NCBI GenBank assembly: GCA_964395095.1
Contig: CAYMZZ010000003.1
Location: 186,001-250,000 of the forward strand
Direction of reading: 5' to 3'
Source of the DNA: CAYMZZ01 sp964395095
GTDB taxonomy: Bacteria > Bacteroidota > Bacteroidia > Chitinophagales > Chitinophagaceae
DNA length: 64,000 nucleotides
The translations under genes were made by a program, and so were the position numbers. The notes beneath the pieces were generated by a model. It was not told the DNA's origin and searched no databases. It worked only from the letters and a program-made list of their open reading frames with translations. Numbering within the stretch: the first letter of the stretch is position 1; each line of letters starts with the position of its first letter. Below are positions 34,800-43,782 of the stretch, piece by piece.

Positions 34800-36056
34800 T
34801 CACCCCACTCCTGCCAGCTCCAGGCTTCTCTTCTTCAGTTTGCGGATTTCCACATCTTCTATCAATGGATCGGGGGTGAGGATGAGGGAGCAGCCATTTT
34901 CGCGCCACCAGTTATTGTCTTTCAGTTCGCGGAAGGCCAACACGCCCACCAGGTATTTTCTTTCCTCCTGGGCATACCACTCTTCAATCCATTCAAAGCG
35001 TTCACGGGGCACATGCTTCAGATCGTTGAAGCTGACATAAACCCGCAGGTAAGCGTCACTGGCGATAGTATGCGGGCGGTGGTGATAAAGCTTTTTGTAT
35101 TCGTATTTGTATTGATAGCGTAGCGCGGCTATATCGCTCAGCACGGCCGAAGCCGTGGGCAGGCTGCCGGCACCTTTGCCATAGAAGAATTGCTTATCGG
35201 CAAATCCGCTTTCGATTACCACGCCATTGTATTCGTTCTTGACAAACGACAGGTGGTCGTCGGCATTCACAAATTGTGGCAGCACAAATGCCGCTACCTG
35301 GCCATTGCGCAGTTTTTGCGCCTGCGCTACCAGGCGAATTTGCTGATTGCGCGAGCGGGCAACCGTGGCATCGCCGGCCTGGATATGCTGTATGCCATTG
35401 AAAAGAATATTCTCAGGCCTTTCGGTAATGCCATAGGCATGCGTGAGCAGAAAGGTCCATTTGTTTACCGCATCATAGCCTTCCACATCCAGCACAGGAT
35501 TGCTTTCGGCAAAACCCAATTGCTGCGCCAGCACCAGGGCTTGCTTAAAGTCGAGCCCCTCTTCAAACATTTTGGTGAGGATGAAGTTGGTGCTGCCATT
35601 TACAATAGCCCGAATGGAATGGAGCAGGTCGTTGTCATAATATTCCTCCAGGTTTCGGATAACCGGAATGGAGGCACAGGCGGCTGATTCATACAGGAGG
35701 CTGCGGCCGGTTTCATTTTGCAGCGCGAGGAGTTCATGGAGGTGTTCGGCAATCATCTTCTTACTGGCGCTTACCACGTCTTTTCCATTGCGCAAAGCCG
35801 TGGTCACAATGTCGAAAGCGGCATCGGCATCATCAATCACTTCCACTATAACGTTAATATCCGGATCCTGCAACAGCAGGTCTTTATCAGTTGTAAACAA
35901 TTCTGCCGGCGCATTGCGTTGCTTGCCCGGATTCTTGATACAAACTTTCCTAAGTTCTGCCTTCAGGGAAGGGGTCTGCTGCAATACGCGGTATAGTCCT
36001 TCTCCTACCACGCCAAATCCAAAGAGGCCAATCCTGAGTTCCTTATGGGAGTCCAT
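34800..36056 (-). CDS. hom: Homoserine dehydrogenase
   Basis: 418 residues. The nucleotide-binding motif GLFGFGVVGEGL (about 10-21) is followed by VEVIDDADAAFDIVTTALRNGKDVVSASKKMIA. The catalytic segment YESAACASIPVIRNLEEYYDNDLLHSIRAIVNGSTNFILTKM and VLDVEGYDAVNKWTFL (Asp195 and Lys199) are intact. The C-terminal about 90 residues do not form a clear ACT domain, so feedback control by threonine may be absent or different. It reduces aspartate semialdehyde to homoserine, the substrate of MetX. It is the third gene of the metY-metX-hom operon (32-bp gap). Confidence 0.94.
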   Translation of the reverse strand: MDSHKELRIGLFGFGVVGEGLYRVLQQTPSLKAELRKVCIKNPGKQRNAPAELFTTDKDLLLQDPDINVIVEVIDDADAAFDIVTTALRNGKDVVSASKKMIAEHLHELLALQNETGRSLLYESAACASIPVIRNLEEYYDNDLLHSIRAIVNGSTNFILTKMFEEGLDFKQALVLAQQLGFAESNPVLDVEGYDAVNKWTFLLTHAYGITERPENILFNGIQHIQAGDATVARSRNQQIRLVAQAQKLRNGQVAAFVLPQFVNADDHLSFVKNEYNGVVIESGFADKQFFYGKGAGSLPTASAVLSDIAALRYQYKYEYKKLYHHRPHTIASDAYLRVYVSFNDLKHVPRERFEWIEEWYAQEERKYLVGVLAFRELKDNNWWRENGCSLILTPDPLIEDVEIRKLKKRSLELAGVG

Positions 36057-36088
36057 GCTCTGTTTATTTTTTTATGTGGGTTGATTTG

Positions 36089-37153
36089 TCAGGCTTTTTT
36101 CAGCCAGTTTCCGTATTTTCTGTTTTCTCCTTTGTCTAAAAACGCGTCCAGCGCCTTTTCAATTCGTTCGTATTCCAGCAAAAATCCGTCGTGCCCAAAA
36201 TCGCTGGCTATGCTGAGAAATTGCGCGCCCTTGATATGCCGGTGCAGGAATTGCTGCTCTTCAATCGGGTAAAGTACATCCGATTCAATACCGATCACGA
36301 GGGTTTGCGCCTGTATTTTCTGGAGGGCGGCAATCAAACCTCCGCGGTTTCGCCCCACATCATGGCTGTCCATGGCCTGGGTGAGACGGTAATAGCAGAG
36401 GGCATTGAAGCGGTTCACCAGTTTCAAACCCTGGTAGCGTTGATAATTATCGGCGGCGTAAACGGCATCGGCCTGCATGGGCACAAAAGCCTTGTCGCGT
36501 GCCTGCGTGATCTGGTAGCCATTGTAGTGCCGGTACGATAGCAGGGCAATGGAGCGGGCCGCCGCCAGTCCTTTCTGACCCGCATCGGGTCTCCGTTCCA
36601 GCCAGCTACTATCGGCCTCAATGGCCATTCGCTGCGATGCGTTGAAAGCGATGCCCCAGGGTGATAAAGCCGCATTGGTAACGATGGGCACAATATGTTG
36701 AAACAGCTCCGGCTCTTCAATAGCCCATTCCAGCAATTGCATGCCGCCTGTGCTGCCGCCCAGGGCGAGCTGTATCCGCTGAATTCCGAGTGCCGTGCGC
36801 AACTCCTGAAAGCTGCGGATCATATCGCGGATGCTGAAGACCGGGAAATCATGATACCAGGGCTCATCCGTTGCCGGATTGATGGATAATGGCGAAATGC
36901 TGCCGTAGGGGCTGCCGGGTTTATTCACACATATAATGAAATAGCGATGGGGGTCAATAAACTTGCCTTCGCCTACCAGGCCCGGCCACCACTCCGCGGG
37001 GTTGGCATTGGCCGTAAGGGCGTGAAAGATCCAGACAACATTGTCGCCCGCAGCATTTAGCTTTCCATGTGTGGTATAGGCCAGGTGGTAACCCGGAAGG
37101 GTTACCCCTGACTCTAACCGAAAGGGTTGGGAATAATGAAATATACTAGTCAC
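36089..37153 (-). CDS. metX: Homoserine O-acetyltransferase
   Basis: 354 residues, alpha/beta hydrolase fold. The nucleophile motif LALGGSTGGMQLLEWA has Ser134. The Asp and His of the triad fit VLYPIEEQQF and SDFGHDGFLLE. The NAALSPWGIAFNASQRMAIEADSSW segment is typical of MetX. It acetylates homoserine; the product is used by MetY, encoded one base upstream. Acetyl versus succinyl preference cannot be read from sequence alone, but pairing with a sulfhydrylase favours acetyl. Confidence 0.95.
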   Translation of the reverse strand: MTSIFHYSQPFRLESGVTLPGYHLAYTTHGKLNAAGDNVVWIFHALTANANPAEWWPGLVGEGKFIDPHRYFIICVNKPGSPYGSISPLSINPATDEPWYHDFPVFSIRDMIRSFQELRTALGIQRIQLALGGSTGGMQLLEWAIEEPELFQHIVPIVTNAALSPWGIAFNASQRMAIEADSSWLERRPDAGQKGLAAARSIALLSYRHYNGYQITQARDKAFVPMQADAVYAADNYQRYQGLKLVNRFNALCYYRLTQAMDSHDVGRNRGGLIAALQKIQAQTLVIGIESDVLYPIEEQQFLHRHIKGAQFLSIASDFGHDGFLLEYERIEKALDAFLDKGENRKYGNWLKKA

Positions 37154-37154
37154 T

Positions 37155-38480
37155 TTATGCTACCAGTTCTTTAGCGAATACTTTTTGAAATGCCTGTTCG
37201 ATGTCGGCCTTGATATCGTCGATATGCTCAATGCCTACCGAAATCCTTACCTGGTTGGGCAATACGCCGGCAGCCGCCTGCTCTTCCTGGTTCAATTGCT
37301 CATGCGTGGTAGATGCGGGGTGAATGGCCAGCGTTTTGGCATCGCCCACATTTGCCAGGTGGCTGATCAGTTGCAGGGAATCGATAAACTTGCTGGCATT
37401 TTCTTTCGGTCCTTTCACACCAAAATTCAATACACCACCAAAACCATTGGTCAGGTATTCCTTGGCCAGTTTATGGTAAGGACTGCTGGCCAGGCCGGGA
37501 TACTGCACAAATTCCACCTGCGGATGGCTTTCGAGCCACTGCGCGAGTGCCAGGGCATTATCCACCGTACGCTGTACGCGCAGGCTGAGCGTTTCCAGGC
37601 CCTGCAGCAGCAGGAAGGAGTTGAAGGGGCTTTGCGAAGCGCCATAATCGCGCAGGCCTTCTACACGCGCACGGATAATGAAAGCGATATTGGGAAGCCC
37701 AAGAGGATTGTTGTCGCCGAAAACATCCCAGAACTTCAGTCCATGGTAGCCTTCTGAAGGTTCGGTAAATTGGGGGAACTTGCCATTTCCCCAGTTATAA
37801 TTACCACCATCCACAATCACGCCACCGATAGTGGTGCCATGGCCGCCGATCCACTTGGTAGCTGATTCCACCACGATATTGGCGCCATGCTCAATGGGGC
37901 GGAACAGGTAACCTCCGGCTCCAAAAGTATTGTCCACAATCAGGGGCAGGTCATATTCACGGGCCAGCTCCACAAATTTCTTGAAATCAGGAATATTGAG
38001 GCGGGGGTTGCCAATTGTTTCGAGGTATAGGGCTTTGGTATTTTTATCGATCAGTTTGGCGAAGCTTTCCACATCATCACCATCCGCGAAGCGGGCTTCA
38101 ATTCCCAGCTTTTTAAAGGAAACCTTAAACTGATTATATGTGCCGCCATAGAGGAAAGAAGTGGTAATGAAATTATCACCGGCGTTGAGAATATTGCTGA
38201 TGGCGAGGAACTGGGCAGCCTGGCCTGAACCGGTGGCCAGCGCGGCCACACCGCCTTCGAGAGCCGCAATTCTCTGTTCAAACACATCGGTGGTCGGGTT
38301 CATGATGCGGGTGTACACATTGCCAAACTCCCTTAACCCAAACAGGTTGGCTGCGTGCTCGCTGTTCTTGAATCCATAGGAAGATGTCTGGTAAATGGGG
38401 ACCGCACGCGATTGGGTGGTGGGGTCGATTTGCTGACCTGCATGCAATTGCAGGGTTTCGAAACGAAGTGTGTTACTCAT
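37155..38480 (-). CDS. metY: O-acetylhomoserine sulfhydrylase
   Basis: 441 residues, the usual length of MetY (longer than MetB/MetC). The Cys/Met metabolism PLP-enzyme signature is ESATKWIGGHGTTIGGVIVDGG, with PLP lysine at about residue 209. The N-terminus FETLQLHAGQQIDPTTQSRAVPIYQTSSYGF is characteristic. It converts O-acetylhomoserine and sulfide to homocysteine. It is the first gene of the operon, and a SAM-I riboswitch with terminator lies about 360-540 bp upstream. Confidence 0.96.
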   Translation of the reverse strand: MSNTLRFETLQLHAGQQIDPTTQSRAVPIYQTSSYGFKNSEHAANLFGLREFGNVYTRIMNPTTDVFEQRIAALEGGVAALATGSGQAAQFLAISNILNAGDNFITTSFLYGGTYNQFKVSFKKLGIEARFADGDDVESFAKLIDKNTKALYLETIGNPRLNIPDFKKFVELAREYDLPLIVDNTFGAGGYLFRPIEHGANIVVESATKWIGGHGTTIGGVIVDGGNYNWGNGKFPQFTEPSEGYHGLKFWDVFGDNNPLGLPNIAFIIRARVEGLRDYGASQSPFNSFLLLQGLETLSLRVQRTVDNALALAQWLESHPQVEFVQYPGLASSPYHKLAKEYLTNGFGGVLNFGVKGPKENASKFIDSLQLISHLANVGDAKTLAIHPASTTHEQLNQEEQAAAGVLPNQVRISVGIEHIDDIKADIEQAFQKVFAKELVA

Positions 38481-38841
38481 ACTGACTCGTTTAATGGTTT
38501 TGAATTTTTTTCGGGGATCGGCCTCGCCGGGACCTCGTCTTTACTCTATAAAGGTAGTAGACTTTTGAGGCTGATCCTGTTTCTTGAAATGTTAAATAAT
38601 ATTTACCCGGTCATTCGTGCAAGTAAGGATTAAAGCAAGGGCATTACCAAGTGCTATTGATCCGTTTGTGCTTTTGCATGAGGGTAGGGGTCATTTTCTT
38701 GATTGGTGCCGCTGTGCAACGGCGGATTGGGTTGGGCATTTGTTGCATTTGAATAAACATTTGTTGGTGCCTTGCGGCAATTGATGAAACAGTAGCTGCT
38801 GAGGAAAACTTAGCGAGAAAGAGAGGGGCTGGGCGGGTATG
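38481..38841 (-). other. Leader between the riboswitch terminator and metY
   Basis: About 360 bp without a credible gene. A GGTCCCGGCGAGGCCG stretch can pair locally, but I recognise no second regulatory element. The long distance between terminator and metY is unusual; a second promoter could lie here. Confidence 0.4.
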
Positions 38842-38872
38842 AAAAAAGCCCATCCTTAAGTCAGATGGGCTT
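38842..38872 (-). terminator. Riboswitch-controlled terminator
   Basis: Minus strand: AAGCCCATC, loop TGACTTAAG, GATGGGCTT, then six T. The sequence ATCTGACTT (38858-38866), spanning the 5' arm and loop, is the exact complement of AAGTCAGAT (38911-38919) at the 3' side of riboswitch helix P1. Forming that pair destroys the terminator. Confidence 0.9.
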
Positions 38873-38915
38873 TTAGCTAATATCATGCAATAATAGTAAT
38901 CAAGCGTGAGATCTG

Positions 38916-39022
38916 ACTTATCTGCCCCGGTTCACCGGGATGGATTTGGCACCTTTTCCTATGGGTACAGGTAGGTTGCCAAGGCTTCAAAGGGCCATAA
39001 CCCTCCGCCTTTCTTGATAAGT
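38916..39022 (-). promoter_or_regulatory. SAM-I (S-box) riboswitch
   Basis: On the minus strand helix P1 is ACTTATC / GATAAGT. The core GGCGGAGGGTTATGGCCCTTTGAAGCC is followed by TTGGCAACC and AAGGTGCCAAATCC, the conserved S-box sequence. Binding of S-adenosylmethionine should stabilise P1, free the terminator at 38842-38872 and switch off metY-metX-hom. Confidence 0.95.
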
Positions 39023-39039
39023 TATCTAAAGAGCTGCGG

Positions 39040-39047
39040 CAAAAGTA
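39040..39047 (-). promoter_or_regulatory. Candidate -7 box of the met operon
   Basis: TACTTTTG on the minus strand (TAnnTTTG), about 18 bp upstream of riboswitch helix P1, the right place for the riboswitch transcript to begin. Confidence 0.55.
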
Positions 39048-39063
39048 GAGATTCGTGTCGATA

Positions 39064-39107
39064 TAAAAAAATAAATGGCCCTCCGAAGGGGGCCATTTAT
39101 TTTTTTA
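39064..39107 (-). terminator. Bidirectional terminator after the 39125 gene
   Basis: A long hairpin with ATAAATGGCCC / GGGCCATTTAT arms, a short loop, and A and T runs on the two sides. It separates the secreted-protein gene from the met operon promoter. Confidence 0.85.
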
Positions 39108-39124
39108 TATCCTTAGCAGGCTGC

Positions 39125-39781
39125 TTACTGCGTAATTTGATTGGCGGCGGTAGTTTCAATGATTTTGGCGCCGCTGAAGTGTACGGGTTTGGCTTTTGCT
39201 ACGGCCGGTTTTTTAGTTTTACCCTTGGCGGCGGGAGCGGGCTCTTCTTTTTGCATGGCATCGGGTGTAAAGGCGATGGCAGGATCTGCAGCATCAAAAG
39301 TACATCCGAGGCAAATGTTCAGCACGTTCGCGTCACGGTCATAGATCATCACGCCTTCAGCGATGGATTTCGCATCTTTATCTTCACCCAGTTTTTGCGC
39401 GGGGATCTTATAAGTGGCGGGAGATTTACGCAGATTGGCTTTGATCAGGCCTGCTTCCAGTCCATCGATCCAAACAATACCCTTATTGGTTTCATCAAGG
39501 GTAATGGTAATCGTTTTGCTGCCACCATCGGCGGTAGTCAACTCATACTTACCAATAGCCGGGAAGATTTTTTCGGTCGTCAATGTTTCCGGCATCGGCT
39601 GCATCTTATAGGTTTCAGAAGTCCAGTTATTGTACTTATCACTGGTAGATGTGGGCGGAGCTTCCTGGGTAGGATTTTCCTGTACAGGCTTCTGTTCAGG
39701 AACCGGAACCGGTTCCGTTTGAGCGAATACGCCGGCTGTTAACAGTAAACTGGCGGCGGTTATCAATGCGGTCTTTTTCAT
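39125..39781 (-). CDS. Secreted hypothetical protein
   Basis: 218 residues. Signal peptide MKKTALITAASLLLTAGVFAQ, then a Pro/Glu/Thr-rich linker (about 22-46, repeats of EPVPVPEQKPVQE type), then a globular domain (about 50-165) with GKYELTTADGGSKTITITLDETNKGIVWIDGLEAGLIKANLR and ICLGCTFDAAD with two Cys. A Lys/Ala/Pro-rich stretch (about 176-196) precedes the end. I do not recognise the family. It resembles small periplasmic proteins of Chitinophagaceae. Confidence 0.75.
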   Translation of the reverse strand: MKKTALITAASLLLTAGVFAQTEPVPVPEQKPVQENPTQEAPPTSTSDKYNNWTSETYKMQPMPETLTTEKIFPAIGKYELTTADGGSKTITITLDETNKGIVWIDGLEAGLIKANLRKSPATYKIPAQKLGEDKDAKSIAEGVMIYDRDANVLNICLGCTFDAADPAIAFTPDAMQKEEPAPAAKGKTKKPAVAKAKPVHFSGAKIIETTAANQITQ

Positions 39782-39982
39782 AAAATTTGCTTTTAAATTT
39801 TTTATTGGTACCTGGTGTTTGACCTACACTCTTTAAATTTTGTGCCAAAAATGAATTTTGTTGGAAAAAACTGAAAAAATCAGGGTTTTTAGCCATCAAA
39901 AGGATGGAATTAAGTGTTTTAGGTAAAGGGTTTCCGTATAAATACGGAGCCGCAAGGGCCGCGGTTAACGGGCGGCTTTCCG

Positions 39983-39990
39983 TAAATTTG
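39983..39990 (+). promoter_or_regulatory. Candidate -7 box for uvrA
   Basis: TAAATTTG (TAnnTTTG), 60 bp before the uvrA ATG. The -33 match is weak. The rest of the 270-bp spacer holds only small hairpins (for example CCGTATAAATACGG). Confidence 0.35.
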
Positions 39991-40050
39991 GGTCTTGTTG
40001 GTTGCCCGGCGGGCAGCCTTTGTTGTTAGTGGCAATTGAATACCTACCGA

Positions 40051-43023
40051 ATGAATGAATCTACCAAAAAGAAAAGAAGCAAAGCGCAAGTAGCCGATGA
40101 AGCCCTGGTTGAAACGGACCCTGTAAAGGCCTCCTCCAGCATTGAAGTATTTGGCGCACGGGTGCATAATCTGAAGAATATTGATATTACCATTCCCAAG
40201 CAGCAGTTGGTTGTTATAACCGGCATCAGCGGTAGTGGCAAATCTTCCCTCGCTTTTGATACCATCTATTCCGAAGGGCAACGTCGCTATATGGAAACAT
40301 TCGGTACCTATGCGCGCCAGTTTATTGGCGATATGGAAAGGCCGGATGTGGACAAGATTACGGGGCTGTCGCCTGTCATCAGCATTGAACAGAAAACCAC
40401 CAATAAAAATCCGCGCTCCACCGTAGGTACCATCACGGAGATCTATGATTTTTTCCGGCTTCTGTACGCACGCATTGGCGAAGCCTATTCGTACAATACC
40501 GGTAAGAAAATGGTGAAATGGAGTGAGGAAGAGATTGTGGCGAATATTTTTGATCGGTTCCAGGGACGGAGGATCAGCCTGCTGGCGCCACTGGTGCGTG
40601 GCCGTAAGGGTCATTACCGCGAGTTGTTTGAAGACCTGCGCAAGAAAGGCTACCTCCGTGTGCGGGTAGATGGGGAAGTGCAGGAACTCGTACCCAAAAT
40701 GCAGGTGGATCGCTATAAAATTCACGATATAGAATTAGTGGTCGATCGTTTACAGGTAACCGATGACCTGAAAGCGCGATTGAGCCAGAGTGTGCAGCAA
40801 ACGCTGAAACTGGGGAAAGACCTGCTGTTTGTATTGCTGGAACCGGAGAAGGAGGCAGGCGGTAAACCGGCTGGCAACCGCAAGGGGGCAAAGTCGAATC
40901 AGTCGGAACTGTTTGCCGGCAAGGCCGGCGAGTTGGTGCAATACAGCAAGCTGCTGATGTGCGAAGACACCGGCATCAGCTATGAGGAACCCTCGCCCAA
41001 TGCATTTTCCTTCAATTCGCCCTATGGTGCCTGCCCCGATTGTCGTGGCCTTGGTACCAGTTACCATATCAATATGGAAGCGGTGATTCCCGATGCCACA
41101 CTCAGCATTAATGATGGAGGTATAGCGCCATTGGGGGAAGAAAGGGAAGCCTATGTATTTAAGCAGGCACAGGAACTGGCGAAGAAAAATAAAATATCGC
41201 TGACAAAACCCATTGAATCACTGCCACAGAAATCGCTCAACCTGATCTTGTATGGCAACGAGGAGGGGATAGAGTCGGAAATCGATTTCGAGAATATGAA
41301 ATTTGATCCGCAGGCCCCCTACGAAGGGATTGTGAATATGCTGAAGCGTTGGTTCAATAGCGGCTATAGCGAAGGACTGCGCGAATGGGCCGAAGGTTTT
41401 ATGCAATTACGCCCCTGCGATACCTGTGGCGGTACCCGGTTGAAAAAAGAAAGCCTTTGGTTTCGTGTGGATAACCGGAATATTTCCGAACTCAGCGATA
41501 TGAACCTCGACAATCTCGCGGCCTGGATGGATGGGTTGGAATTGCGGATCGACAACAAGCAGAAATTAATTGCAAGGGATGTGCTGAAAGAAATCCGGGA
41601 GCGTTTACAGTTTTTGCTCAATGTAGGACTCACCTATCTCACCCTCAACCGGCCCTCCAAAACATTGAGTGGTGGCGAATCGCAAAGGATCAGGCTGGCC
41701 ACGCAGATCGGCTCGCAATTGCAGGGCATCACCTATATTTTGGATGAACCTTCGATTGGTTTGCACCAACGCGACAATCACCGATTGATAGATGCGCTGA
41801 AAAACCTGCGTGATATCGGCAACAGTGTGTTGGTTGTTGAGCACGACAAGGATATCATGATGGCGGCTGATCATTTGATAGATATCGGTCCCCGGGCGGG
41901 CTATCACGGGGGGCGGGTAGTGGCGGAAGGGAAGCCGGCTTCGATGTTGAAGCTGGATACACTGACAGCAGGCTATCTCAACGGGAAGCATCGCATAGCC
42001 GTGCCGGTTGAACGCCGGACGGGAAGCGGAAAGTTTTTGGAGCTGAAAGGAGCAACAGGCAATAACCTGCAGAATGTGAGTGTGAAATTTCCCCTGGGAA
42101 AATTTATTGTGGTAACGGGAGTAAGCGGTAGTGGGAAATCGACCCTGATCAATGAAACACTCTATCCCATACTCGCCACGCATGCCTATGGCTCCCGGGT
42201 ATCGCCCCTGCCTTACAGGAATATTAAGGGGCTGGAGCATATCGACAAGGTGATTGAAATTGATCAGTCGCCGATCGGGCGAACGCCCCGCAGCAATCCG
42301 GCCACTTATTGTGGTTTCTTTACCGAAATCAGAACCCTTTTTGCTTCTGTACCGGAAGCCAGGATCAGGGGCTATAACGCGGGTCGCTTTTCCTTCAATG
42401 TGAAGAACGGACGTTGCGATGTGTGTGAAGGAGGAGGTATGCGCGTGATTGAAATGAACTTTTTGCCGGACGTGTATGTGCATTGCGAAAAATGCAACGG
42501 CAAGCGCTATAACCGCGAAACCCTCGAGATACGCTACAAAGGCAAATCCATCGCTGATGTGCTGGAGATGACCGTGGAGGAAGCCTGCGAATTTTTCCAG
42601 GCCGTGCCCTTTATCCATCGCAAGATCAAAGTGCTGGAGGAAGTGGGCCTGGGCTATATTACCCTGGGTCAATCGGCCGTAACCCTGAGCGGGGGCGAGG
42701 CGCAACGTGTGAAACTTTCTACCGAGCTGGGCAAGCGTGATACCGGAAAAACCTTCTATATCCTCGACGAGCCCACCACGGGTTTGCATTTTGAAGATAT
42801 CCGGCATCTGCTCGATGTGCTCAATAAGCTGGTGGATCGTGGCAATACGGTATTAGTGATTGAACACAATATGGACGTAATTAAGGTGGCCGATCACATA
42901 ATAGACATAGGCCCCGAAGGCGGCGATGGGGGAGGAAGGGTGTTGTTTGAAGGAACACCGGAAGAGTTAGTAAAAGTGGAGGAGAGTCATACGGGGAAGT
43001 TTTTGCAAGCAGAGCTTGTTTGA
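40051..43023 (+). CDS. uvrA: Excinuclease ABC subunit A
   Basis: 990 residues from ATG 40051. Two ABC modules: Walker A GISGSGKSSLAF (near residue 65) and GVSGSGKSTLIN, signatures LSGGESQRIRLA and LSGGEAQRVKLS, Walker B ITYILDEPS and FYILDEPTTG. The second zinc site is complete (CDVCEGGG and CEKC). The first is not: the usual first CxxC is CEDTG here, with only one Cys, while the later CPDCRGLG pair is present. Bacteroidota UvrA proteins often have this CxxTGISY form, so it is a lineage trait rather than damage. It recognises bulky DNA damage with UvrB. The end runs into a heptamer array. Confidence 0.97.
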   Translation: MNESTKKKRSKAQVADEALVETDPVKASSSIEVFGARVHNLKNIDITIPKQQLVVITGISGSGKSSLAFDTIYSEGQRRYMETFGTYARQFIGDMERPDVDKITGLSPVISIEQKTTNKNPRSTVGTITEIYDFFRLLYARIGEAYSYNTGKKMVKWSEEEIVANIFDRFQGRRISLLAPLVRGRKGHYRELFEDLRKKGYLRVRVDGEVQELVPKMQVDRYKIHDIELVVDRLQVTDDLKARLSQSVQQTLKLGKDLLFVLLEPEKEAGGKPAGNRKGAKSNQSELFAGKAGELVQYSKLLMCEDTGISYEEPSPNAFSFNSPYGACPDCRGLGTSYHINMEAVIPDATLSINDGGIAPLGEEREAYVFKQAQELAKKNKISLTKPIESLPQKSLNLILYGNEEGIESEIDFENMKFDPQAPYEGIVNMLKRWFNSGYSEGLREWAEGFMQLRPCDTCGGTRLKKESLWFRVDNRNISELSDMNLDNLAAWMDGLELRIDNKQKLIARDVLKEIRERLQFLLNVGLTYLTLNRPSKTLSGGESQRIRLATQIGSQLQGITYILDEPSIGLHQRDNHRLIDALKNLRDIGNSVLVVEHDKDIMMAADHLIDIGPRAGYHGGRVVAEGKPASMLKLDTLTAGYLNGKHRIAVPVERRTGSGKFLELKGATGNNLQNVSVKFPLGKFIVVTGVSGSGKSTLINETLYPILATHAYGSRVSPLPYRNIKGLEHIDKVIEIDQSPIGRTPRSNPATYCGFFTEIRTLFASVPEARIRGYNAGRFSFNVKNGRCDVCEGGGMRVIEMNFLPDVYVHCEKCNGKRYNRETLEIRYKGKSIADVLEMTVEEACEFFQAVPFIHRKIKVLEEVGLGYITLGQSAVTLSGGEAQRVKLSTELGKRDTGKTFYILDEPTTGLHFEDIRHLLDVLNKLVDRGNTVLVIEHNMDVIKVADHIIDIGPEGGDGGGRVLFEGTPEELVKVEESHTGKFLQAELV

Positions 43024-43160
43024 GTTGTAAGTTATAAGTTATAAGTTTTAAGTTGAAGTAATTTGAACAGACTTAATAATTGATATAGTTGAATATTATG
43101 TATCGAACTCAATACTTACAACTTAAAACTTATAACTTAAAACTTACAACTTAAAACTTC
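43022..43160. repeat. Heptamer inverted repeat between uvrA and a membrane-protein gene
   Basis: Left arm 43022-43058 reads GTTGTAA, GTTATAA, GTTATAA, GTTTTAA words. Right arm 43108-43160 reads the complements (CTTACAA, CTTAAAA, CTTATAA). It sits between convergent genes and begins at the uvrA stop. Confidence 0.85.
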
Positions 43161-43165
43161 CCCCC

Positions 43166-43558
43166 TCACTTTTCCAACTGCTCCGGCTTCACCACCCACA
43201 CCAGCACTGCTCCAGCCACCCCGGCAATAATGGCGAGCCAAATGCCAAAGGAGGTAAATTCCGATTGGCGGAGATACTGAATCAGCGCAAACAGTCCCGC
43301 TCCGGCGAAACAGGCTGCGGCTATCATTTTGAATTGAGGAGAATAGGGCTTTTCCTTTTCCTTGTCCAAAAAAGTAACGATGCCTGCGCCTACAAATCCC
43401 AGGAAGGTAAGGATACCGAGGTCGCGCATACCATTCGCGGAGCCGCCCACGATTCCCATGAATTCGATTTTCCACCAGGGAAGAAATACAGAAATCAGTC
43501 CAACGCCTGCTACAATAAGGCCGTAAAGTTTTTGCTTGTGAAATTTCATTTGTTCCAT
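43166..43558 (-). CDS. Small membrane protein
   Basis: 130 residues with four hydrophobic segments: LYGLIVAGVGLISVFLPWW, LGILTFLGFVGAGIVTFL, MIAAACFAGAGLFALIQYL and WLAIIAGVAGAVLVWVV. Short polar loops connect them and the end is VKPEQLEK. This four-helix layout occurs in many Bacteroidota hypothetical proteins of DUF4190/zinc-ribbon-free type; I cannot assign a function. Either Met1 or Met4 (43549) may be the start. Confidence 0.7.
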   Translation of the reverse strand: MEQMKFHKQKLYGLIVAGVGLISVFLPWWKIEFMGIVGGSANGMRDLGILTFLGFVGAGIVTFLDKEKEKPYSPQFKMIAAACFAGAGLFALIQYLRQSEFTSFGIWLAIIAGVAGAVLVWVVKPEQLEK

Positions 43559-43711
43559 GTTGATGGTTGGTTTTGATGATGCCTACTTCTGGCTTTCGGC
43601 TATTCCCCTGTAAATCGCTTACAGGCATGTGGTTTTGATCCATTCTAATGTAAGGATGTTTTTGGGATTAGCGCCGAATTGTATATGATTTTTTTCTAAC
43701 CTTTCATGCAC

Positions 43712-43746
43712 AAAAAAAGGCAGGAGCACCTTGCGGTGTCCTGCCT
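43712..43746 (-). terminator. Strong terminator
   Basis: Minus strand: AGGCAGGACACC, GCAA loop, GGTGCTCCTGCC (one bulged C), then seven T. It lies upstream of the four-helix membrane-protein gene and downstream of the candidate RNA. Confidence 0.85.
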
Positions 43747-43782
43747 GTTGATTCTTAGTTATGAGTAAAAGAAAAGAGCTCG

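Noticed and set aside
38644..38886. 80-codon minus-strand frame in the met leader
   Set aside because: It begins inside the riboswitch terminator region and has no protein-like features.
39919..40725. 268-codon frame antisense to the uvrA start
   Set aside because: Overlaps conserved uvrA sequence completely and lacks motifs.
41605..42807. 400-codon frame antisense to uvrA
   Set aside because: Shadow frame of a well-conserved gene; composition is not protein-like.
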